39,333 bases of DNA from a virus. Of the stretch, positions 1-6,818 are shown in pieces. Below the pieces are notes generated by a model. That model made no database searches, had not been told where the DNA came from, and saw nothing but the letters and a program-made list of their open reading frames with translations. Each line of letters starts with the position of its first letter. Positions within the stretch are counted from its first letter, which is position 1. The translations under genes were made by a program, and so were the position numbers. The stretch is from positions 1 through 39,333 of IMG/VR virus record IMGVR_UViG_3300044977_000035; one strand, given 5' to 3'.

Positions 1-127
1 GCTTCCTCATCCGAAGACCAGGCCCGGTTACCGCGCTTGCCCGCTACGACCTTTACACCTGGCACGGCGCGGCCTGCGAACACCTCCAGTTCAATGCGAG
101 CCCGGACCGCCTTGATCCAATCCTCGA
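1..127. repeat. Left copy of 127-bp terminal direct repeat
   Basis: The first 127 bases are identical to 39207-39333. The repeat cuts through the middle of a nuclease coding sequence and holds no gene boundary. Its length equals a common assembler k-mer (127), which points to a circular or circularly permuted contig opened at an arbitrary place rather than a biological terminal repeat. The non-redundant genome is then 39,206 bp. Confidence 0.97.
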
Positions 128-1010
128 TCAGTTCGAGCTTGGGGAATGTTTCGCCAAGGTCCGCCACGCTAAGGTGCTCAACCATCTCGCTCGCGTCGCC
201 TCCTGCCGGGTCGTCGCAGTCCGACAATGGACCAAACGATTCCTCGACGACTTTCAGAACCGCCGGACAAACCGCTTTTGCCTTGCACCACTGGCAAGCC
301 TTTTCAGAAGGCGCGAAGTTCTCCTCCTTAAGCGCTCTTTCGCCTCGCATCCGGTGAATCATGATCGCCTTTTCGGCTTTCGGACGGTTCTCAGCAACCC
401 ACTCGTTGATAGAACCTGGACGGATCACGTAGTCCGGAATCGTGCCGCGTAATGGCTGCTCGATCACCAGATTGACTTCGATGAATTCTTCCGTCAGGCC
501 AAACTTTTCGAGCGCGCCGGAACCGTACATCAGAAGTTGCGTGTTCTCCTCTGCAAGCACTTCCTGATAGCCGAACTTGGCATCTATGACATCCAAAGTA
601 GAATGCCTGTCAGGCCAGCTAACGATAAGAACAATATCACCGCGGCCAGTCGCGCCAGTCTCCCCTGTGATGTGCTCAATCGGAAGGTCTTGCTCAAGCT
701 CAACCTGTACAGTAGCGCCGCGAAGCTCGTACCCGCGAATGCGCTCGCGAACGTTATCAAGAACAGTTTGCACATCTGCGGCTAGCTCCTTGTTGACCGT
801 GTGCCCGAACTTCAGCACGTGGCCATCGTACGACATGGCGTCAACATTGAATTGCAGGCACAGGGTCAGCAGTTCGTGCTTGTCAGAGCCCAGGTCGGCG
901 GCTTTCCGGTCGCCTTCCGGCTGGCCCTCGTTCATCGCGAGCGAATTGGCGCAGGCCAGAAACATCGCCGACTTCGATGGACCGGCTAGCGCGTGGTATT
1001 CGTCACTCAT
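1..1010 (-). CDS. DUF2800 RecB/Cas4-like nuclease, 5' part
   Basis: The minus frame from ATG 1010 stays open to base 1 and continues in frame from 39206 to a TAA at 38966, giving 416 residues once the ends are joined. The N-terminus has the family's GPSKSAMFLAC segment. The middle carries GRGDIVLI followed by DVIDAKFGY, a PD-(D/E)xK-type core. The C-terminal half has CQWCKAKAVC, a cysteine cluster like the iron-sulphur site of Cas4/AddB nucleases. DUF2800 proteins are encoded beside phage polymerases and DUF2815 proteins and are thought to process DNA ends in recombination or replication. The start overlaps the end of the upstream gene by 8 bases, so the two are probably co-translated. The nuclease role is inferred from the family; the exact substrate is unknown. 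Confidence 0.85.
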   Translation of the reverse strand, partial: MSDEYHALAGPSKSAMFLACANSLAMNEGQPEGDRKAADLGSDKHELLTLCLQFNVDAMSYDGHVLKFGHTVNKELAADVQTVLDNVRERIRGYELRGATVQVELEQDLPIEHITGETGATGRGDIVLIVSWPDRHSTLDVIDAKFGYQEVLAEENTQLLMYGSGALEKFGLTEEFIEVNLVIEQPLRGTIPDYVIRPGSINEWVAENRPKAEKAIMIHRMRGERALKEENFAPSEKACQWCKAKAVCPAVLKVVEESFGPLSDCDDPAGGDASEMVEHLSVADLGETFPKLELIEDWIKAVRARIELEVFAGRAVPGVKVVAGKRGNRAWSSDEE

Positions 1011-1437
1011 GCGAATCCTCCGGATAGATTTCGCCAGCTGCGACTTGCGTCATGTAAGCGATGTATTCCGGCCACTGCTGCTCGGTCAGTTTCATCGCGC
1101 CGGTCACGCCGAAGCGAGCGAGTCCGGCAATTGCCTTCTCACGGCTGATCTTCGAAACGGCGTTGGTGGCGCGCTTCACGTCGTCATAGGTCACCGGCTT
1201 TGATTCGGGCGACGAAGCTTGCGAAGTGCTCGAAGTGGTTTCGGATTTCGGTTGTTCGGATTCCGTAGCAGTCGGCACAGGCTTCGCCTTCTGTTCTGCT
1301 ACATCCGCAGACTTTTTTTCTGGCACGACCGAACGCGGTTCGTGCTTCTCTATCGCGGCAGGTGCCTGCATACCGCCAATCGCTTTCGTTAAAGCCTCTA
1401 CCGCTGCGGTCAATTCCGCAATACGTGTTTCAAGCAT
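1003..1437 (-). CDS. Hypothetical protein upstream of the DUF2800 nuclease
   Basis: A 144-residue protein starting at ATG 1437 after an AGGAG ribosome site. The first 30 residues form a predicted short coiled coil (MLETRIAELTAAVEALTKAI). A low-complexity linker rich in Ser, Pro, Glu and Lys follows at about 45-85, and a folded C-terminus of about 60 residues contains KISREKAIAGLARFGVTGA. This plan (oligomerising helix, flexible linker, small domain) is common in accessory replication proteins. It is first in the minus operon, has its own promoter at 1482-1510, and overlaps the nuclease start. I do not recognise a named family; a role with the nuclease is inferred from position. Confidence 0.75.
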   Translation of the reverse strand: MLETRIAELTAAVEALTKAIGGMQAPAAIEKHEPRSVVPEKKSADVAEQKAKPVPTATESEQPKSETTSSTSQASSPESKPVTYDDVKRATNAVSKISREKAIAGLARFGVTGAMKLTEQQWPEYIAYMTQVAAGEIYPEDSHE

Positions 1438-1481
1438 TAGTCATCTCCTTCAGGAAGTGGAATTTACCAACTGCGGCTCGT

Positions 1482-1510
1482 AATTTAGGCGCGCGAAATT
1501 TGAAAGTCAA
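1482..1510 (-). promoter_or_regulatory. Sigma70-type promoter for the minus-strand replication operon
   Basis: Read on the minus strand, TTGACT (1510-1505) is followed after exactly 17 bases by TAAATT (1487-1482), about 45 bases before the start at 1437. It lies back to back with the rightward element at 1516-1552. Confidence 0.65.
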
Positions 1511-1515
1511 GCGTA

Positions 1516-1552
1516 TTTTGCACTTGCGTTAGCGTTTTGCATTTGCTATAGT
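1516..1552 (+). promoter_or_regulatory. Early rightward promoter/operator, copy 1 of the phage element, with an extra half-site
   Basis: CGTTTTGCATTTGCTATAGT at 1533-1552 is one of four near-identical 20-bp elements. TGCTATAGT reads as an extended -10, and TTGCGT lies 17 bases upstream of TATAGT as a weak -35. A second partial copy, TTTTGCACTTGC (1516-1527), precedes the matching TTTTGCATTTGC (1535-1546) by 19 bases in the same orientation. That spacing suits two bound repressor molecules. The gene at 1577 follows. Confidence 0.65.
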
Positions 1553-1576
1553 CCAGTCACTGACCGGGGAAACAAC

Positions 1577-1798
1577 ATGGCTAGCCAAGAAAAGTTCACA
1601 GCAGTTCAGAAGGGCCAAAACAAAGAGGGCCTTAAATTCGCCGTTGTGCATTGCGTGAACATGTTTGGTCAAGACACCGGTTACGACGTATGGGCGTTCA
1701 AGACGAACCACCGTGAAGGCTCGCGCTGGGTCACCTGCAAGAAAGGCATGACACTTGCCGACGCGACAGAATATTTTGAAAAGCGTGTTCAAAACTGA
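1577..1798 (+). CDS. Hypothetical early protein, 73 residues
   Basis: First gene of the rightward early block, starting 25 bases after the promoter element with CGGGGAAAC as ribosome site. A small mixed-charge soluble protein with no signal peptide, membrane segment or recognisable motif. It has a Trp-rich middle (DVWAFKTNHREGSRWVTC) and an amphipathic C-terminal helix. First position after an early promoter suggests production soon after entry, where phages often place host-takeover proteins; that role is inference only. Confidence 0.75.
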   Translation: MASQEKFTAVQKGQNKEGLKFAVVHCVNMFGQDTGYDVWAFKTNHREGSRWVTCKKGMTLADATEYFEKRVQN

Positions 1799-1810
1799 AA
1801 GGAGCACACA

Positions 1811-1957
1811 GTGTGGACCGTCAAGTTTTACACAGGGGCCGAATGGCCCCTGATCAAGAGCGACTTCGGCATCGAGCTTGAATGCGCGGGCGCAACGCGC
1901 GAACAGGCAGAAAAGATAGCCGCCATTCTTAACGAGCATTACCAGGAGAAATCATGA
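1811..1957 (+). CDS. Small hypothetical protein, 48 residues, GTG start
   Basis: Starts at GTG 1811 with AAGGAG 8 bases upstream and ends in a TGA that overlaps the next ATG (ATGA). Begins VWTVKFYTGAEWPLIKSDFG and ends in an amphipathic helix (REQAEKIAAILNEHYQEK). No known motif. The ribosome site, the four-base overlap and the position in a tight gene train support it as real. Confidence 0.65.
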   Translation: MWTVKFYTGAEWPLIKSDFGIELECAGATREQAEKIAAILNEHYQEKS

Positions 1958-2709
1958 AAGCGTTTCACGGCGATCCGGCCATCAAGGAAAAGTACCTCGC
2001 GCGTCTCAAGGCGCATCACGCAGCCGACGAAATCATTCAAGGCACTGGCTACAACGGCACCCATGGTTGCGCAGTTGGCTGCACGCTGAACCGATACGAC
2101 CATCGGGCCTACGAAAACGAACTGGGCCTACCGCAGTGGCTCGCGCATCTCGAAGACCGGATTTTCGAAGGTCTGCCGCCTGTTGCCGCGCAGCGGTTTG
2201 CCGTTGACTTTCTGGAAGCCGTGCCCGTCGGCGCCAATGTCGAAAAAGTGCACTGGCACCTGGCCGTTCAGCGCCATACGCGTGACCGGAATCGCCTGCT
2301 GGAAAACCCGGAGCCGTATGCGAAACAGTGCGTTGAGGCTATCGATCAGGTAATCGCGTACTGCGAGTTGCAAATTGCTGGGAGCGCTACGGAGTCGACG
2401 CGGTCGGCGGCGCGGTCGGCGGCGCGGTCGGCGGCGTGGTCGGCGGCGTGGTCGGCGGCGCGGTCGGCGGAGTCGGCGGAGTCGGCGGCGGAGTCGGCGG
2501 CGGCGCGGTCGGCGGCGCGGTCGGCGACGTGGTCGGCGGCGTGGTCGGCGGCGGCGTGGGCGGCGGCGCGGTCGGCGGAGTCGGCGGCGTGGGCGGCGGA
2601 GTCGGCGACGTGGGCGGCGGGGTGGTCGACGCGGTCGGCGGATCACTTCAAATGGGAAGCTGAAACGCTTCTCACGCTTCTGCGCCGCGCTTCGCAGGCT
2701 GCGGTATGA
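1954..2709 (+). CDS. Ser-Ala repeat protein with conserved N-terminal domain
   Basis: 251 residues in two parts. Residues 1-145 form a globular domain beginning MKAFHGDPAIKEKYLARLKA and containing GCAVGCTLN and FEGLPPVAAQRF. From memory, similar N-termini occur in phage and bacterial proteins of unknown function that also end in Ala-rich repeats. Residues about 147-232 are short units of Ser-Ala-Ala plus Arg, Trp or Glu, repeated around 20 times, followed by a short ordinary tail (FKWEAETLLTLLRRASQAAV). The repeat would form an alanine-rich helix or stacked structure with regularly placed Arg, Trp and Glu. No signal peptide. ATGA overlaps join it to both neighbours. Function unknown. Confidence 0.85.
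   Translation: MKAFHGDPAIKEKYLARLKAHHAADEIIQGTGYNGTHGCAVGCTLNRYDHRAYENELGLPQWLAHLEDRIFEGLPPVAAQRFAVDFLEAVPVGANVEKVHWHLAVQRHTRDRNRLLENPEPYAKQCVEAIDQVIAYCELQIAGSATESTRSAARSAARSAAWSAAWSAARSAESAESAAESAAARSAARSATWSAAWSAAAWAAARSAESAAWAAESATWAAGWSTRSADHFKWEAETLLTLLRRASQAAV
2395..2640 (+). repeat. Degenerate GCGGTCGGC tandem repeat inside a coding sequence
   Basis: About 245 bases of 9- and 12-base units built from TCGGCG plus a variable codon (GCG, CGG, TGG, GAG). All units are multiples of three, so the frame survives gain or loss of units; several other frames stay open here only because of this periodicity. Confidence 0.95.
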
Positions 2710-2975
2710 GTCTCGCAAAGTTCAAGCAGTGGATGGCGATTTCAACGCCCGATGAGAAGAAGGAACTTGCGATCAAGGCGAAGACTTCGCTTAGTCTTCT
2801 CTACCAGCTCGATTACGGCACGCGAAATGCAAGCGCGGATCTCGCCGGCCGCATCGAGCAGGGCGTGAAGTCGATCAACCGGCGCAGGCGTCACACGCCG
2901 CTTCCCGAAGTCCTGAGAGGCGACCTGTGCGAAACCTGTTCGAAATGTCGTTTCTACAAAGAGAGTTGCGAATAA
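2706..2975 (+). CDS. Small helix-turn-helix protein with C-terminal cysteines (Cro-like candidate)
   Basis: 89 residues, ATG overlapping the previous stop. Residues about 20-50 (LAIKAKTSLSLLYQLDYGTR, then ASADLAGRIEQG) match the helix-turn-helix pattern of small Cro/CI-type phage regulators. The C-terminus has a basic patch (NRRRRH) and then CETCSKCRFYKESC, four cysteines that could bind zinc. The next gene starts on its last base (TAATG). With the Xre-type protein at 3455 it forms a pair of possible regulators in the early block. DNA binding is inferred from the pattern. Confidence 0.65.
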   Translation: MSLAKFKQWMAISTPDEKKELAIKAKTSLSLLYQLDYGTRNASADLAGRIEQGVKSINRRRRHTPLPEVLRGDLCETCSKCRFYKESCE

Positions 2976-3343
2976 TGAATATCAAGGAATTCGTAGGCAA
3001 GACTTTCGCGTCTGTCGAAAAGCATGGTGACGATGAAATAGTTTTCACTGAGGCCGCTGGCCGCGCGTACCGGATGCACCACTCGCAGGATTGTTGCGAA
3101 AGCGTCTATATCGAATCCATAGTTGGCGACCTCTCGGATCTGACCGATGAACCTATCCTGCTGGCAGAGGAAGCTACTTCCGAGCAAAACCCGGAAGGCG
3201 CAGAGATCCCGAACTATCAGGACTGCTTCCTGTGGACTTTCTACAAACTCGCTACCCGCAAGGGCTACGTAGACCTGCGCTGGTATGGCGACTCGAATGG
3301 CTACTATAGCGTGTCCGTCGACCTTGATGAGCTAGCCAGATGA
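2975..3343 (+). CDS. DUF7448-like hypothetical protein
   Basis: 122 residues, ATG 2975 overlapping the previous stop. Contains YRMHHSQDCCESVYIESI and GDLSDLTDEPILLAEE, the segments I associate with DUF7448, a widespread phage family in which an HxQDCCE stretch precedes an acidic loop. The C-terminus repeats Tyr-rich beta strands (GYVDLRWYGDSNGYYSVSV). Soluble, no signal peptide. Biochemical role unknown. Linked to the next gene by ATGA. Confidence 0.75.
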   Translation: MNIKEFVGKTFASVEKHGDDEIVFTEAAGRAYRMHHSQDCCESVYIESIVGDLSDLTDEPILLAEEATSEQNPEGAEIPNYQDCFLWTFYKLATRKGYVDLRWYGDSNGYYSVSVDLDELAR

Positions 3344-3504
3344 AAGAATATCTGATACTGCGGCTGCGCAATGCCGCGATAGCCTGCGACCAGAAGGGCG
3401 ACCACAACATGGCCGCGCTCCTTACAGAAGCGATCGACGAACTGGAGAAACACGATGCAGAACTTCGAGACGTTTGGGCAGCGGCTAAGGCGTCTTCGTC
3501 TTGA
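3340..3504 (+). CDS. Small hypothetical protein, 54 residues
   Basis: Starts at ATGA 3340, overlapping the previous stop, and overlaps the next gene by 50 bases. Mostly helical: begins MKEYLILRLRNAAIACDQKG and contains MAALLTEAIDELEKHDAELR, a likely helical hairpin. No known family. The start overlap is the main support. Confidence 0.55.
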   Translation: MKEYLILRLRNAAIACDQKGDHNMAALLTEAIDELEKHDAELRDVWAAAKASSS

Positions 3505-3739
3505 GCGCGGTTGGCAGATCGTAGAACTGGGCAAGAAGGCGCGAATCAGCGCTCACCAGATCAGCGAATACGAGCGCGGCAAGCACTTTCCAAATTTCTG
3601 GAAACTGGTCGAAGTCGCGAACGCCCTTGATGTTTCTTTGGACTACCTCTATCTTGGAGACCTGAATGAAAAAGCTACTCGCAGCGCTTGTGCTGATGTG
3701 CCCGCTTCTGGCGAACGCGGGCTCGTGGTTCCAGTTTGA
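3455..3739 (+). CDS. Xre-family helix-turn-helix regulator (repressor candidate)
   Basis: 94 residues, ATG 3455 after GGAGAAACACG. Residues 7-66 are a typical HTH_3 domain: FGQRLRRLRLERGWQIVELG, then ARISAHQISEYERGKHFPN, then LVEVANALDVSLDYLYLGD. It lacks a peptidase or oligomerisation domain, so it is not a LexA/CI-type cleavable repressor. The last 25 residues look unstructured and overlap the signal-peptide region of the next gene by 74 bases. A candidate to bind the repeated GCAnnTGC elements. With no integrase seen, it may control early timing rather than classical lysogeny. Confidence 0.85.
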   Translation: MQNFETFGQRLRRLRLERGWQIVELGKKARISAHQISEYERGKHFPNFWKLVEVANALDVSLDYLYLGDLNEKATRSACADVPASGERGLVVPV

Positions 3740-4319
3740 AGCCGGGGTCGGCGCACAGAAGTCGTCCGACATGGGCGACGGCACCTGGGTCCAGTACGGC
3801 ATGCCGCACAAGGAAGCGCTGTACGGGCCTGCCTTCATGGCCGGGGTTACCGGTCGCGTCTATGAGCGCGGCGCCGTGGACGTGCGATATCACGCGGATT
3901 ACGTGTACTTTGGCGGCATGCAGGCCGGCTGCCTGTGCACCGAACCGGACGCTACCTATAGCATCGCGCAGCGTCGCAACCTGGGTGGCGGTACGGTCTC
4001 GGAGTTCTACGGCCAGGGGCATGTGCAGGGCATCGCGCTGACCCTGCAACCGGGCTACACGTGGCACGGCATACGGCTTGCGGTCGAAGGCGGCCCGTGG
4101 GTGAACTGGTCCACGTGGCACGAAACGGCATACCTGCCCGGCGATACGGTCAATGCGAGTCACAGGACGGTCGTGCAGCTCGCCTGGGTAGCTGGCGCTT
4201 CGGTGGAATACAACGGCTGGGCGCTATCGTACCGGCACTATTGGGAACGACAAAGCTCGAATCCGTTTCCCGGCATCGTGACCGGAACTGACATGCTGAT
4301 GATTACGAAGAGGTTCTGA
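3666..4319 (+). CDS. Exported beta-barrel-like outer-membrane protein
   Basis: 217 residues, ATG 3666 preceded by GGAGACCTGA. The N-terminus (MKKLLAALVLMCPLLANAGS) is a textbook Sec signal peptide with a predicted cut after ANA. The mature part is a run of short alternating strands rich in Gly, Tyr and Trp (FQFEAGVGAQ, VDVRYHADYVYFGG, IALTLQPGYTWHGIRLAVEG, WALSYRHYWERQS) and ends in Phe, the usual outer-membrane barrel C-terminus. Phages use such proteins to alter the cell surface, for example to block superinfection. It lies in the early block with regulators, not in the virion cluster, which suits a host-modifying role (inference). I do not recognise the exact family. Confidence 0.8.
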   Translation: MKKLLAALVLMCPLLANAGSWFQFEAGVGAQKSSDMGDGTWVQYGMPHKEALYGPAFMAGVTGRVYERGAVDVRYHADYVYFGGMQAGCLCTEPDATYSIAQRRNLGGGTVSEFYGQGHVQGIALTLQPGYTWHGIRLAVEGGPWVNWSTWHETAYLPGDTVNASHRTVVQLAWVAGASVEYNGWALSYRHYWERQSSNPFPGIVTGTDMLMITKRF

Positions 4320-4468
4320 TGGATACGGAAAACCGCATCATGTACGACGCGATTTGCGGCACATGGAAAGTGCTTCACAACGGGAAAGACGCCGGCAAGG
4401 AATTCAGGACGAGCGGCGAGGCGTTCGCCCATCTGCAAGGATTGCTCAAACCGCTGCCGAAACCCTGA
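4319..4468 (+). CDS. Small hypothetical protein, 49 residues
   Basis: ATG 4319 overlaps the stop of the exported protein (TGATG). Contains YDAICGTWKVLHNGKDAGKE and GEAFAHLQGLLK, the size and pattern of a one-strand, one-helix phage mini-protein. Last gene before the terminator at 4503. Confidence 0.6.
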   Translation: MDTENRIMYDAICGTWKVLHNGKDAGKEFRTSGEAFAHLQGLLKPLPKP

Positions 4469-4502
4469 TACACTGTCCGTGTCTCCTTCGTTGTTCTTAA
4501 GG

Positions 4503-4525
4503 GCCCGCTTTCGAGCGGGCTTTTT
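4503..4525 (+). terminator. Rho-independent terminator ending the early block
   Basis: GCCCGCT, loop TTCG, AGCGGGC, then TTTTT: a perfect 7-bp GC-rich stem with a stable tetraloop and a T run, 34 bases after the last early gene. Confidence 0.93.
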
Positions 4526-4528
4526 CTA

Positions 4529-4557
4529 TTGTGCGGTCCGGTCGTTGCGGGTAGCAT
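4529..4557 (+). promoter_or_regulatory. Possible promoter for the AlpA-primase operon
   Basis: TTGTGC (4529-4534), 17 bases, TAGCAT (4552-4557), placed between the terminator and the gene at 4593. A weak sigma70 match, supported mainly by its position. Confidence 0.3.
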
Positions 4558-4592
4558 AGCCAGACCGCGTAAGACAACCTAGGAGAACCTAC

Positions 4593-4769
4593 GTGCTTAT
4601 CCCTATCGCCGACGTTCTGGCGCTTATACCCGTCTCCCGAGCTACTCTTTACCTGCGCATGCAGGAGCCCGACTTCCCTAAAGCGATCAGGATCGGTGGC
4701 CGGGTCTTCTGGAAAACCGAAGAGATCCAGGCATATATCGATTCAAAACAAGAAAAAGCGGAGGCGTAA
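4593..4769 (+). CDS. AlpA-like small DNA-binding protein
   Basis: 58 residues from GTG 4593 with TAGGAG upstream. LIPIADVLALIPVSRATLY, then PDFPKAIRIGGRVFWKTEE and IQAYIDSK, match the AlpA/excisionase-type winged helix (helix-turn-helix, then a wing with the RVFW-type strand). Such proteins act as transcription activators or excisionases. Its TAA overlaps the ATG of the primase-helicase, so the two are translated together; AlpA-like genes beside RepA-type primases are also common in satellites and integrative elements. Here it could activate early genes or help open the origin (inference). Confidence 0.8.
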   Translation: MLIPIADVLALIPVSRATLYLRMQEPDFPKAIRIGGRVFWKTEEIQAYIDSKQEKAEA

Positions 4770-6736
4770 TGCCGCAATACTTCAAGGAGCACGGCGAGCG
4801 CCTCGTCGAGCTCGGCTACCGCATCGTGCCGCTGCCGCCGGGGGAGAAGGGACCGAACCGCAAGGGGTGGCCGCGATTCGAACTGACAGCACAGTCCGTG
4901 CGCAAGATGGCCGCGAACGGCAGTGCGCACGACGGGATCGGCATCCTGGCTGCAACCACGCCTGCCATCGACGTGGACATACTCGACGAAGAAGTCGCGC
5001 AGCAGATGAGCGATGAAATAGACCGGATCTTTGCTGGCCAGTCGCTCATGACGCGCACCGGCCGCGCGCCCAAGTTCCTGATTCCGTTCAGGTCTGACGA
5101 ACCGTTCCGCAAACTTACCTCGAAGGTGTACCGCGATGGAAAAAATGATCACCACGTCGAAATCCTGGGCGACGGGCAACAATGGGTCGCCTACCACATC
5201 CACCCCGAGACTGGGAAGCCTTACCGATGGTTCGACGGAATTGGAGACGATGGCCTACGAACTGTTTCACGTGAGAGCCTACCGTCTCTATCCAGAGGAG
5301 ATGCTCGACGCGTTATTGACGCATTCGAGGTACTTGCGCAGCGAAAAGTACAATCCGGAACGTGGACCCTTGTATCTGGAAGGAAGACGGAACCAAGCGA
5401 CGGAACACCGCCGGCTGACGATCCTTTCGGTGATCAGCCTGTAGGCAAGACGGAATCGGAAGTCGCGCGGCTGCTCGCCCGCCACCCGAATAACGAAGCC
5501 GATTACGATCACTGGTTCGCGGTGCTCGCCGCGGTGAACCACGAACTGGGCGACGCGGGGCGCGAGCTGGCGCACGAATGGTCAGCAGCGTCAGCCAAGC
5601 ACGTCGATGAAGTGTTCGCGAAAAAATGGGAATCGCTTGGCCGGTACAGTGGCCGGATGATCACGCTTCGCAGTCTGCTCAAGGAAGATAAGCCAGAACA
5701 TAAGCCGCGTGCGGCCGAGTCAGACAATCCTTTCCAGATCCGTGAATGGGCGGATTACAAGCAGGACTACCTTTCGACGCCCTGGATTATCAAGGGCGTC
5801 CTGCCGCAGGCTGAGGTAGGCATCCTGTATGGCCAGTCGGGTTCAGGGAAAACCTTCTTCGTGCTCGATCTGGCGGCTACAGTGGCGCGCGGCGCTGAAT
5901 GGCGCAGCAGGAAGGTCAGCGAGTGCCGCGTAGTGTATGTTGCGGCCGAGGCCCGCGAAGGCATCAAGAAGCGCATGGATGCGTACGATCAGCATGTAAC
6001 CCCCGCCGGCAGGCGTCCGGACATTATCGCGAGCGCGCCAAACCTGCTGTCATCCGATGCTGGCAAGCTGGCCGAAGCGATCGGCACGGCAGGTCTGATC
6101 ATTCTCGATACGATGGCCGCTTCGCATTCAGGCGACGAGAACAGCGCGAAGGACATGGGTCTGTTTCTGGCCGCCTGCAAGGATCTCAGCCTCGCCACGG
6201 GCGCCATGGTGCTCGCGGTACACCACACCGGCAAAGAAGAAAGCAAAGGCATGCGCGGCTCGTCAGCCTTGTTTGCGGGCGCCGATTTCGTCATGGAAGT
6301 CTTCAAGAACGAAAAGGAGCACGGCGCGATACTTTCCAAGTCGCGCGATGACTCCAGCGGTGTGACCTTCGGTTTTGCGCTTGACCGGGTGGTTGTCGGC
6401 CACGATCGGGACGGCGACGAGGTAACCACCTGCGTCGTTCGAACGCTTGATTCCGAAGTCACAAAGAAAGCGAAGCGACCGAAAAAGCTGGCAAATCTGG
6501 AAGATTCGCGCTACGACATGCATCGTGAAATGCTTACGATATTCGAACGACTTACTGACGAATCGCCTTCAAGAACCGTTTCTCGCGATGCGGTTATTGA
6601 GGCGGTACAGCGCAAGTTCCCTTCCAAGCTGAAACGTAACCTTGCTGTGGTTCTGCTGAAGTTGGTAGAGATGGGCGTCGTTACGCAGAACGTTGATGAG
6701 TATGGCTTGGCGGACGATGAGTTAGAATCCTGCTGA
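4769..6736 (+). CDS. Primase-polymerase / RepA-like AAA helicase fusion
   Basis: 655 residues. Residues 1-150 resemble the bifunctional primase-polymerase N-terminal domain, with the catalytic pair in PAIDVD (Asp68, Asp70) and VEILGDGQQWV. Residues about 232-300 resemble PriCT-2, a primase C-terminal domain. Residues 345-560 are a RecA-like ATPase related to RepA: Walker A GQSGSGKT (355-362), Walker B LIILDT, and the HHTGKEESKGMRGSSAL segment. The C-terminus looks like a winged helix (VVLLKLVEMGVVTQ). It should open and prime phage DNA at the origin and move the fork. Its stop codon lies in the first unit of the tandem repeat at 6731, a candidate origin. Confidence 0.92.
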   Translation: MPQYFKEHGERLVELGYRIVPLPPGEKGPNRKGWPRFELTAQSVRKMAANGSAHDGIGILAATTPAIDVDILDEEVAQQMSDEIDRIFAGQSLMTRTGRAPKFLIPFRSDEPFRKLTSKVYRDGKNDHHVEILGDGQQWVAYHIHPETGKPYRWFDGIGDDGLRTVSRESLPSLSRGDARRVIDAFEVLAQRKVQSGTWTLVSGRKTEPSDGTPPADDPFGDQPVGKTESEVARLLARHPNNEADYDHWFAVLAAVNHELGDAGRELAHEWSAASAKHVDEVFAKKWESLGRYSGRMITLRSLLKEDKPEHKPRAAESDNPFQIREWADYKQDYLSTPWIIKGVLPQAEVGILYGQSGSGKTFFVLDLAATVARGAEWRSRKVSECRVVYVAAEAREGIKKRMDAYDQHVTPAGRRPDIIASAPNLLSSDAGKLAEAIGTAGLIILDTMAASHSGDENSAKDMGLFLAACKDLSLATGAMVLAVHHTGKEESKGMRGSSALFAGADFVMEVFKNEKEHGAILSKSRDDSSGVTFGFALDRVVVGHDRDGDEVTTCVVRTLDSEVTKKAKRPKKLANLEDSRYDMHREMLTIFERLTDESPSRTVSRDAVIEAVQRKFPSKLKRNLAVVLLKLVEMGVVTQNVDEYGLADDELESC

Positions 6737-6783
6737 GGTTGCTGAGGTTCTGCTGAGGTTCTGCTGAGGTTCTGCTGAGGTTC
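6731..6783 (+). repeat. 11-bp tandem repeats (iteron-like)
   Basis: One 9-base TGCTGAGGT unit, then four exact copies of TGCTGAGGTTC, directly after the primase-helicase. Two inverted TCAGC cores follow the hairpin at 6788-6818. The arrangement resembles replication-initiator binding sites. Confidence 0.9.
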
Positions 6784-6787
6784 TGAT

Positions 6788-6818
6788 GTTGCTTACGTGT
6801 CTTTAAGACGTAAGCAAC
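6788..6818. other. Perfect 11-bp inverted repeat in the candidate origin
   Basis: GTTGCTTACGT, a 9-base spacer, then ACGTAAGCAAC. No T run follows directly, so it is a poor terminator. Together with the adjacent iteron-like repeats it looks like part of a replication origin; alternatively it shapes the leader of the next mRNA. Confidence 0.85.

Noticed and set aside
577-1203. Plus-strand frames in the first 1.2 kb
   Set aside because: The minus strand carries the DUF2800 gene and its upstream partner with clear motifs and starts; the plus frames are shadows.
2395-2640. CRISPR-like repeats
   Set aside because: Units are contiguous and coding, without spacers.
2128-2718. Arg/Pro-rich minus frame and Gly/Val-rich plus frames over the Ser-Ala repeat
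   Set aside because: They are open only because the repeat unit is a multiple of three; none has a ribosome site or overlap pattern.
6731-6818. Rho-independent terminator after the primase-helicase
   Set aside because: The perfect inverted repeat is not followed by a T run, and the tandem repeats point to an origin.
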